This document shows, piece by piece, positions 1-6,020 of a stretch of DNA of 13,202 nt (the stretch's first letter is position 1; each line of letters begins with the position of its first letter). The position numbers were made by a program, and so were the translations under genes. The stretch lies in the NCBI GenBank assembly GCA_964609385.1, contig CAZSSM010000132.1, positions 1-13,202 on the forward strand, in the 5' to 3' direction. The notes beneath the pieces are model-generated. The model ran no database searches, was not told where the DNA came from, and saw only the letters and a program-made list of their open reading frames with translations. The DNA comes from CAZSSM01 sp964609385 (GTDB taxonomy: Bacteria; Planctomycetota; Planctomycetia; Isosphaerales; Isosphaeraceae).

Positions 1-76
1 GGCGATCGCTCTGGACTGGATTGCCAATGGACTCGACGACGAAGACGACGACGATGATGAAGAACTCATCGGCTGA
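1..76 (+). CDS. C-terminal end of an unidentified protein with an acidic tail (5' partial)
   Basis: Reading from base 2, an open frame gives 24 residues ending ...ANGLDDEDDDDDEELIG and a TGA at 74-76. The last 14 residues are almost all Asp or Glu before the terminal LIG. The rest of the gene lies outside the window, so no function can be assigned. The frame is open with sensible codons and the next gene converges on it, which fits a real gene end. A chance open frame of only 24 codons cannot be excluded. Confidence 0.5.
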   Translation, partial: AIALDWIANGLDDEDDDDDEELIG

Positions 77-495
77 TATCCCGGTCATCGTTGAGGACCG
101 GTGATGGGAGGCATCCCTACATCCTTTGCGGCAGCTCTTGCTCGTGCTGACGATGTGGGGACGCCTCATCTCAACAACGCTGGACGGAGAAGGCAGCCGT
201 CGGAGGAAACGATGTCCACGAAAACACGGACCGAAAAGCCCTCTGCAACGACCGGCCAAAGCTTGTCGAAAGTGGTTCGCACCAGGATGTGCCCCCGCGC
301 AGGAATCGAGAGTGGCAATCTGCTTGGTTCACCATGGCGTCGCAATCACCAACAAAACATACATCATTATGCAATTTATAAATTAGTTACAATTTGAATC
401 AACGTAATAGATCTAAAAACGGTTTCTCCAATCCGTCAGCCGGCTTGACGGCTCTTACAGGACCACTTGGGAGGTCACCGAGGGCCGCTCACACC
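77..495. other. Convergent intergenic region, no supported gene
   Basis: This gap lies between the plus-strand gene ending at 76 and the minus-strand gene ending at 496. Short overlapping frames exist on both strands (for example 101-397 plus and 171-374 minus), but none has a recognisable domain or convincing codon use. A 6-bp inverted repeat (CCGGTC 81-86 / GACCGG 96-101, 9-nt loop) sits just after the first stop codon. Another (CCGTCA 433-438 / TGACGG 446-451) lies about 45 bp beyond the stop of the minus-strand gene. Both could be weak terminators, though neither has a T tract. Bases 345-420 are markedly AT-rich for this window and include a perfect 12-bp palindrome. Confidence 0.5.
373..384. 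repeat. Perfect 12-bp AT palindrome
   Basis: AATTTATAAATT is its own reverse complement and sits in an AT-rich patch (about 345-420) inside an otherwise GC-rich region. It could be a protein-binding site, an unwinding element or a chance product of the local composition. Nothing nearby decides between these. Confidence 0.4.
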
Positions 496-1020
496 TCACT
501 GCTCCTTCCGGAGGTATTGGAATATGTGCGGAACGTAATCTGATTTACCTAGATTGGTCCCGTGGTGACGCATGATCGCGTAGGCCGCGACCAGGTGGAA
601 ATAGAACTGCGGGACCGACCAATTCCTGACATACTCACGCAAATCCAGATCGAAAATCATCTTCTCCGACAGCTTCAGCTCGATGGCGCGTGATTCGTCG
701 ACTTGGCGATCATCTCCGGAGGCGGCCCGCAACCGCGCGATCGTCTGAGAAATCAGATCTTTGGCCTGAGCGAATGATTGGGGAGCGTCGACCGCCTCGA
801 TTTCGTGATCGAACAGGCGTCCCATCGCTTCTTCGGCCTGAATGCAGACGAACTGAACCTGTGCCGACAGCGGGAACATATCCGGTGCCAGACGCGCCGC
901 CATGAGGGTATCGATCGACTTCCCAGCGCCCTCCCACTCGTCCTTCGCCTTGTCGAGTTGACCGGACAGCGCCTCAAGCATTTGCGCGTAGGAAGGGAGG
1001 ATCAGTTCATCGAGTGTCAT
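496..1020 (-). CDS. DUF1993 family protein
   Basis: The product is 174 residues. It matches the DUF1993 family by pattern: an N-terminal helix (LILPSYAQMLEALSGQLDKA), the hallmark ARLAPDMFPLSAQVQ segment at about 42-56, and a C-terminal FYFHLVAAYAIMRHHG then LGKSDYV block. DUF1993 proteins are small, all-helical and related to DinB/YfiT folds; their biochemical role is not established. The start at 1020 is chosen because AAGGAA (1026-1031) lies 5 nt upstream. A start at 1068 would add 16 residues that do not fit the family N-terminus. The stop is TGA. The gene lies 255 bp downstream of glyA on the same strand, so it probably has its own promoter; nothing ties the two functions together. Confidence 0.88.
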   Translation of the reverse strand: MTLDELILPSYAQMLEALSGQLDKAKDEWEGAGKSIDTLMAARLAPDMFPLSAQVQFVCIQAEEAMGRLFDHEIEAVDAPQSFAQAKDLISQTIARLRAASGDDRQVDESRAIELKLSEKMIFDLDLREYVRNWSVPQFYFHLVAAYAIMRHHGTNLGKSDYVPHIFQYLRKEQ

Positions 1021-1160
1021 GAGTATTCCTTGGAAGCGAACGACTTCATGATTGGACCGTGGATTCACCTCGACTTCGGAAAATGTGACGTCATGCCCAC
1101 GAACTTTGAGCTTTCGTCACAGTCACACAGGCTTTAGGGCTTTATCCAAAGTGCTAATCC

Positions 1161-1260
1161 GTCCCAGCCTTCCTAGGTGTCGGCTGCTCAAGGAGGACGC
1201 GGAACGACGCGTCGAGCGGGCTAACCGTTTCGGCTCAAGCGCGGAAGGCTGGGCTGGGAC
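1161..1260. repeat. Long-range inverted repeat with a nested hairpin between glyA and the DUF1993 gene
   Basis: CCCAGCCTTCC (1163-1173) is perfectly complementary to GGAAGGCTGGG (1243-1253). The right arm carries an extra CTGGG unit, so GTCCCAGCC (1161-1169) can alternatively pair with 1252-1260 in a shifted register. Between the arms is a second stem, GACGCG (1196-1201) / CGCGTC (1208-1213), with a 6-nt loop. In the direction of glyA transcription this begins about 16 nt after the glyA stop codon, so a terminator or 3'-UTR structure is the simplest reading. No T tract follows it. Confidence 0.45.
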
Positions 1261-1275
1261 TGGCCAAAGTAGGGC

Positions 1276-2544
1276 TTAGGCCGGCTCGAAGGCGACGAGG
1301 TTCGAGGCATCGCTGGGCAGCGGGTAGCTCTGGCAGAACTCGCGGATCTCGCCACGGATCGCCTCGAGGGCCGCTTCGTCGTCGACTTGAGCCAGGGCGG
1401 CAACCATCCAGGAGGCCACGCGCCGCATCTCGTCCTGCTTGAGCCCACGTGTGGTCAAGGCCGGCGTCCCGATCCGGATCCCGCTCGGGTCCATCGGCTT
1501 GCGCTGGTCGAACGGCACGAGGTTCTTGTTGACGGTGATCCCCGCATGACCCAGGGCCTTCTCAGCGATCTTGCCGGTCAATCCCTTCGATGAGACGTCG
1601 ATCAGGATCAGGTGGTTGTCGGTCCCGCCGGTGACCAGGCGGAAGCCGGCCGAGGCCAGCCCCTCGGCCAAGGTCTGGGCGTTGGCCACGACCTGACGGC
1701 AGTAGCCGGCGAAGTCGTCGCGGAGGGCTTCGCCGAAGCAGACCGCCTTGCCCGCGATGACGTGCATCAAGGGGCCGCCCTGCAAGCCGGGGAAGACCGC
1801 GCTATCGATCTTCTTCGCCCAGTCCTTACGGCAGAGGATGATCCCACCACGCGGGCCTCGGAGGGTCTTGTGGGTCGTTGAGGTGACGAAGTCGGCGTGG
1901 GGGACCGGGCTGGGATGAGCCCCGCCCGCAACGAGGCCGGAGATGTGAGCCATGTCGACCAGGAAAAGGGCCCCGACCTCGCGGGCGACCTCGGCGATCG
2001 CGGCGAAGTCGATCGTGCGCGGATAGGCGCTGGCTCCGGCCAGGATCAGCTTGGGGCGCTCGGCCCGTGCCTGGGCGGCGATCGCGTTGATGTCCAGGCG
2101 CTCGGTCTGTTGGTCGAGCCCGTAGCTGGTCGCGCGGTACCAGCGGCCCGAGAAGTTCAGCTTCATCCCGTGGGTCAGGTGACCGCCGTGGGCCAGATCC
2201 ATCGCCAGGATCGTGTCGCCCAGTTCCAGGGCGGTGAAGAAGACGGCCATGTTGGCCGAGGCGCCCGAGTGCGGCTGGACGTTGGCGTGCTCCGCGCCGA
2301 AGAGCTGCTTGGCCCGCTCGATGGCCAGTTGCTCGGCGGTGTCCACGTGCACGCAGCCCCCGTAGTAACGGCGGCCCGGGTACCCCTCGGCGTACTTGTT
2401 GGTCAGGACCGAGCCGACCGCCTCCAGGATCGCCCCGCTGGCGTAGTTTTCCGAGGCGATCATTTCCAGTTCGTCGACCTGTCGGCGATGCTCCTGCTGG
2501 ATCGCCTCAAACACGTCGGGATCGCTTTCCTGCAGCCATGCCAT
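1276..2544 (-). CDS. glyA: Serine hydroxymethyltransferase
   Basis: GlyA is the cytosolic PLP enzyme that interconverts serine plus tetrahydrofolate with glycine plus 5,10-methylene-tetrahydrofolate, the main source of one-carbon units. The 422-residue product is full length for bacterial SHMT. Visible family landmarks: EMIASENYAS (about 27-36), NKYAEGYPGRRYYGG (49-63), QPHSGASANMAV (90-101), DLAHGGHLTHG (116-126), the PLP pocket DMAHISGLVAGG with Asp197 and His200, and the Schiff-base lysine Lys226 in TSTTHKTLRGPRGG. Near the C-terminus SGIRIGTPALTTRG is also typical. The ATG at 2544 has GGAG (2552-2555) 7 nt upstream. The stop is TAA. An unknown gene lies 135 bp upstream on the same strand. 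Confidence 0.98.
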   Translation of the reverse strand: MAWLQESDPDVFEAIQQEHRRQVDELEMIASENYASGAILEAVGSVLTNKYAEGYPGRRYYGGCVHVDTAEQLAIERAKQLFGAEHANVQPHSGASANMAVFFTALELGDTILAMDLAHGGHLTHGMKLNFSGRWYRATSYGLDQQTERLDINAIAAQARAERPKLILAGASAYPRTIDFAAIAEVAREVGALFLVDMAHISGLVAGGAHPSPVPHADFVTSTTHKTLRGPRGGIILCRKDWAKKIDSAVFPGLQGGPLMHVIAGKAVCFGEALRDDFAGYCRQVVANAQTLAEGLASAGFRLVTGGTDNHLILIDVSSKGLTGKIAEKALGHAGITVNKNLVPFDQRKPMDPSGIRIGTPALTTRGLKQDEMRRVASWMVAALAQVDDEAALEAIRGEIREFCQSYPLPSDASNLVAFEPA

Positions 2545-2679
2545 GGGATGTCTCCAAAAGGCTTTTTACGCGGGCGGTACGTCAACGAAACAGGTTACTG
2601 GGCGTTCGAGATTGCGTATGCCGCTCGTCCGCGGAACGTCTGATTCGGAGCCGGGTTTACTCGAGCGAGGAGGGTTCGT

Positions 2680-3306
2680 TTAGGCCGTCGGCGTCCAGGT
2701 CCACCGGTAGCGATAGCGCCGAGTGGGCTCCGAGTCGTCGAGCGGACCATCGTAGTGGATCTGGGCCTGGACTCCTCGACGTCCCAGGGCGGCGACGCTG
2801 AGCCGAGCGTTCGACTCGTCGACCACCTCCAAAGCGAACTGTCCGGCCGGGGCGTCCGGATCGTTGAGCGGCCACGCGACCCGGCCGGGGTCGCTGGAGC
2901 GGAGGGCCCCCGGATCGACCTGGAGATCGTAGGTGCTGGCCGTCGGCGTCCGAGCCTCCCGGTTCCGGTCGGCCACGTCCCAGGTGATCGTCGAGGCCCG
3001 ATCGTCGGCCTGGACCGCACAGGTCGCCGAGAAGTGGTGCGGGCCGGACATCCCGACCAGCAGGGCGACGGCATGCTCCGGGCCATCCTGCTGGATGTGA
3101 AGCTGCTGGAAGGTCGGGCTGATCACCAGGTCGGCGCCATCGCGTGCGGGGTCCGACACGAAGCTCCGGGCCATCGAAGCGTCCGAGTCCGTTGCCCCCG
3201 AACGCTCGATCGCGTGGATCCAACGGTCCTCGACCCAACGGAAGGTCACCTGGAGCCGGGGCGCCCGGATGACCTGACAGGTCGGTTCGACGTCGACGAC
3301 GATCAT
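2680..3306 (-). CDS. Hypothetical protein, unrecognised family
   Basis: This 208-residue frame sits between prfB and glyA on their strand. I recognise no domain. The product is soluble-looking, with no signal peptide, membrane segment or coiled coil, and has alternating hydrophobic stretches suggesting beta structure (VQAQIHYDG, QFALEVVDES, RYRYRWTW near the end). The ATG at 3306 (MIVVDVEPTCQV) is preferred, but no Shine-Dalgarno precedes it; the upstream bases are pyrimidine-rich. An in-frame TTG at 3312 is an alternative. Several overlapping frames on both strands are of similar length because of high GC. This one is preferred for its strand, its clean placement between neighbours and its protein-like composition; the competing frames are extremely Arg/Pro/Gly rich. 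Confidence 0.68.
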   Translation of the reverse strand: MIVVDVEPTCQVIRAPRLQVTFRWVEDRWIHAIERSGATDSDASMARSFVSDPARDGADLVISPTFQQLHIQQDGPEHAVALLVGMSGPHHFSATCAVQADDRASTITWDVADRNREARTPTASTYDLQVDPGALRSSDPGRVAWPLNDPDAPAGQFALEVVDESNARLSVAALGRRGVQAQIHYDGPLDDSEPTRRYRYRWTWTPTA

Positions 3307-3375
3307 GGCCAAAGGGAGACCCCCGTCCTGGGGTTGGGAATCAGGTCGTGGGGCGGTTTGCGGTCGGAAGGGGCA

Positions 3376-3402
3376 GGCCGATCGCGGAGTCGGCGATCGG
3401 CC
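3376..3402 (-). terminator. Strong GC-rich hairpin downstream of prfB
   Basis: GGCCGATCGC (3376-3385) and GCGATCGGCC (3393-3402) form a perfect 10-bp stem with a 7-nt loop. It lies about 59 nt beyond the prfB stop codon in the direction of prfB transcription and upstream of the next gene. No T run follows, so the terminator call rests on stem strength and position. It could instead be a 5' leader structure of the following gene. Confidence 0.45.
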
Positions 3403-3460
3403 CGTGGATCTCGACCGCCTCGGAGCGGCCGACGGCTGGGGTCGAATCGACTCCGATCGA

Positions 3461-4577
3461 TCAGCTCTTCGGCTCGCCTTGGCTGAGCTTCATCCGGAGG
3501 AAGGAGTCGATGAAGCCGTCGAGGTCGCCGTCGAGCACGGCGCGGGGGTTGCCCGACTCGAAGCTCGTCCGCGCGTCCTTGACCAGCGAGTAGGGGTGCA
3601 ACACGTAGGAGCGGATCTGGCTCCCGAAGCTGATCTCGCTCTTCTCGTCGTAGGCCTTGGCATACTCGGCGGCGCGCTTGTCCTCTTCGAGCTTGATCAA
3701 GCGCGCCTTGAGCACGGCCATGGCCAGCGCATCGTTCTTGTGCTGCGAGCGTTCGCTCCGCGCCTCGGCCGAGACGCCGGTGGGGATGTGCGTGTAGCGC
3801 ACGCCCGACTCGGTCTTGTTCTGGTGCTGGCCACCGGGCCCGCCCGAGCGGAACACGTCGCGCCGAAGGTCGCAGTCCTTGATCTCGATGTCGATCGAGT
3901 CGTCGACCTCCGGAATCACGTCGACCGAGGCGAAGCTGGTCTGTCGACGACCCGAGGCGTCGAAGGGGCTGATCCGGACCAGTCGATGGACCCCGGACTC
4001 GCAGCGCAGATAGCCGTAGGCCATCTCGCCTTTGATGTGCAGGGTGGCCGACTGGATGCCCGCGTCACTGCCCTCTTCAGAGTCGACGACCTCGACGGAG
4101 TACTTATGGCCGTTGGCCCACATCGAGTACATCCGCTGAAGCATTGCCGCCCAGTCGCAGGCCTCGGTGCCGCCGGCGCCGGCGTGGATCGACAGGTAGG
4201 CGTTGCAGTGGTCGTTGGGACCGTCGAGCATCGATCGGAGTTCGAACTCCTCGAACGCCTTCCGCGCGCGGCGGGTCAGCGTCTCGACCTCCTCGTTCAG
4301 CTCACCCTCGCCGGACTCCTCGGCCAGATCGATGAGGGTCTCCAACTCCTCAGCCTGAGCCAGCAGTTCGTCGAACGGGTCGAGCAGGGTGCTGAGCCCC
4401 TTCATCTCCTGGATGGTGGCGTTGGCCTTCTCCTGGTCGTTCCAGAACGACGGGTCGTTCATGGTCTCCTTCAACGACTCGCGCTGGCGCTGCTTGTCGG
4501 CCAAGTCAAAGAGAGTCTCGAAGATGGACGATCTGCTCGATGACCTCTTTGGCCGAACGCTTGAGCTCAGGCTCCAT
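3461..4577 (-). CDS. prfB: Peptide chain release factor 2, expressed by programmed +1 frameshift
   Basis: RF2 releases finished peptides at UGA and UAA codons. The product is 371 residues, assembled from two frames: ATG at 4577 through codon 23 (ending ...HLRDSL), then an in-frame TGA at 4506-4508. A +1 shift at CTT TGA C skips base 4508 and continues as DLADKQRQ... to the TGA at 3461. The first segment matches the RF2 N-terminus, and only the shifted product reaches family length. Family landmarks in the joined protein: the codon-recognition motif SPF at 203-205 and the hydrolysis motif GGPGGQ at 245-250, followed by HQNKTESGVRYTHIPTG. A continuous frame starting at 4582 gives an implausible Ser/Arg-rich N-terminus and is not the real start. 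A GGGA-like stretch precedes the ATG. The gene is divergent from gluQ. Confidence 0.95.
4505..4511 (-). promoter_or_regulatory. prfB: prfB programmed +1 frameshift site (CTT TGA C)
   Basis: On the minus strand the site reads CTT (4511-4509), TGA (4508-4506) then C (4505). This is the classic RF2 autoregulation heptamer: when RF2 is scarce the ribosome pauses at the weak UGA-C stop, the CUU-bound tRNA slips to UUU, and GAC is read next. In Escherichia coli an AGGGGG element 3 nt upstream stimulates slippage. Here the equivalent six bases are CGAGAC, which is only weakly Shine-Dalgarno-like. Confidence 0.93.
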
Positions 4578-4772
4578 GACATCCCGTCCCGGGTACGAAA
4601 GAGTGAAAGGCCGTCGTCCGTGGTCGACGCGCGGTGTCTCGAGGCGCGACCCGGCCTATTCTATGATGATCGACCGGATCGGGGAACTGTCGGCCTTCGT
4701 GATGGCGGCGGATGACCGGACTTGAGAGTTCCCCGTGACACCCGATCGGGCTCGTGCTCGTGGAGCGGAGCG

Positions 4773-5792
4773 ATGGACAGCACTGGCCGGCAGCTCGAGG
4801 CGGTCCGGACCCGGCTGGCCCCGTCGCCGACGGGATTGCTGCACCTGGGCCACGCGCGGAGCTTCGCCTTGGCCTGGCTAGCGGCTCGAAGTTCGCCCGG
4901 CGGATCGGTGGTGCTCCGCATCGAGGACCTCGACGCGACCCGCGTCCGACCGGGAATGACCGAGGCAGCAATCCGCGACCTCCGTTGGCTCGGGCTCGAC
5001 TGGGACGAGGGGCCCGACACCGGAGGTATTTCCGCCCCGTACGTCCAGTCCGAACGGACGTCGGCGTATAACCAGGCCCTCGATACGCTCAAATCTGCCG
5101 AACGAGTCTACCCTTGCACTCGGTCCAACGCCGAACTCCGACGGCTCGCCTCGGCGCCTCACGAGGGCGAACCGCTAGGCCTCCCCGAAGCTCCCGACAC
5201 GAAGCGGCTGAGCGTCGAGGATGCCCAGCGGCTCGTCGACACGCCGTTCGCCTGGCGATTCCGGTCCGACGGCCCCGGCTGGCTGGAATGGGACGACCAC
5301 CTCCGAGGTCCCCAGCGCCATCGACTCGACGCCTTAGGCGGGTTCTCCGTCGCACGCTCGGAGGGGACCTTCGCCTATCAGTTGGCCGTCGTGGTCGACG
5401 ACGCGGCGATGCATATCACCGATGTCATTCGGGGCGACGACCTTATGGAAAGTACGCCCAGGCAACTGCTGATTTATAGAGCTTTGGGGCTCCGACCTCC
5501 TCGTTTCGCGCACGTCCCGCTGGCCGTCGATGGCTCGGGCCGCCGGTTGTCCAAGCGGGACGGCGCGATCACGATGGCTGGACTTCGCGAGCGCGGGGCC
5601 GACCCAGGTCGGATCCGGTCCTGGATCGCCCACTCATGCGGGTGGTCGGACCGCTGGGATTTCCCTTCCTCCTGGGACGACTGGCAGCCCGCCCTACGCC
5701 AAGTTGGCCTACCCCGGGAGACTTGGATCATCCGCCCCGAGGACCTCCAAACGCTCACCCCAGAGCACCACGGAAAGCCGACCCGCTCCTGA
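4773..5792 (+). CDS. gluQ: Glutamyl-Q tRNA(Asp) synthetase (GluQ-RS)
   Basis: GluQ-RS is a truncated class I glutamyl-tRNA synthetase paralogue that attaches glutamate to the queuosine base at the wobble position of tRNA(Asp). The 339-residue product has the catalytic domain and no anticodon-binding domain. Motifs: RLAPSPTGLLHLGHARS at about 14-30 (HIGH-type HLGH at 24-27), RIEDLD at 49-54, and the KMSKS-type RLSKRDGA at 258-265. The size and missing C-terminal domain favour GluQ-RS over full GltX. The start at 4773 is supported by GGAG (4762-4765) 7 nt upstream; an in-frame ATG at 4722 would add a 17-residue unconserved leader. The usual CxC zinc-ligand segment reads YPCTRSN (Cys115) and no downstream cysteine partner is visible, so the zinc site looks lost. 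It is divergent from prfB. Confidence 0.9.
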   Translation: MDSTGRQLEAVRTRLAPSPTGLLHLGHARSFALAWLAARSSPGGSVVLRIEDLDATRVRPGMTEAAIRDLRWLGLDWDEGPDTGGISAPYVQSERTSAYNQALDTLKSAERVYPCTRSNAELRRLASAPHEGEPLGLPEAPDTKRLSVEDAQRLVDTPFAWRFRSDGPGWLEWDDHLRGPQRHRLDALGGFSVARSEGTFAYQLAVVVDDAAMHITDVIRGDDLMESTPRQLLIYRALGLRPPRFAHVPLAVDGSGRRLSKRDGAITMAGLRERGADPGRIRSWIAHSCGWSDRWDFPSSWDDWQPALRQVGLPRETWIIRPEDLQTLTPEHHGKPTRS

Positions 5793-5846
5793 TCCGTCCG
5801 ATATGAACCGAGACCATGCGAACTTCCCACCCGAAAAACAAAGGCG

Positions 5847-5875
5847 AACCCGCGTTTCGTTATGAGCGGGGGTTT
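5847..5875 (+). terminator. Possible terminator after gluQ
   Basis: AACCCGC (5847-5853) can pair with GCGGG...TT (5866-5874), with two extra G residues bulged and a 12-nt loop. The sequence continues TTTCTG. It lies 55 nt after the gluQ stop and before the next plus-strand gene. The stem is imperfect, so this is tentative. Confidence 0.35.
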
Positions 5876-6020
5876 CTGACAAATGCGGTTGGTTCGATCT
5901 GGGTATGAAGTGCACGCCGCCATCGTTTACCGATCTCGTAATTGGCGGTGAATGGGGCAACGTCGTTGTTTATCATGAACCTCTGCTCGGCCCGATCGTC
6001 CTGGTTGTTGGAACCATGCC

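Noticed and set aside
101..397. A 98-codon plus-strand frame in the first intergenic region
   Set aside because: No domain, no clear ribosome-binding site, low-complexity basic composition, and it runs across the AT-rich patch; two other frames of similar length overlap it.
1897..2643. A 248-codon plus-strand frame opposite glyA
   Set aside because: It is a shadow of the glyA coding strand with no recognisable domain.
2755..3486. A 243-codon plus-strand frame opposite the unknown 208-residue gene
   Set aside because: Its composition is extremely Arg/Gly/Pro rich and it overlaps the 3' end of prfB; the minus frame is more protein-like, though the choice is less certain here than elsewhere.
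3305..4543. A 412-codon plus-strand open frame opposite prfB
   Set aside because: The minus strand encodes unmistakable RF2 motifs (SPF, GGQ); the plus frame is a high-GC shadow.
4578..4582. Continuous prfB reading frame with a start at 4582
   Set aside because: Its first roughly 24 residues are Ser/Arg-rich and unlike RF2. The alternative frame from the ATG at 4577 up to CTT TGA C matches the RF2 N-terminus, so the frameshifted model is preferred.
4722..4772. Upstream in-frame ATG for gluQ
   Set aside because: The extra 17 residues are not GluQ-RS-like and the ATG at 4773 has a well-spaced GGAG.
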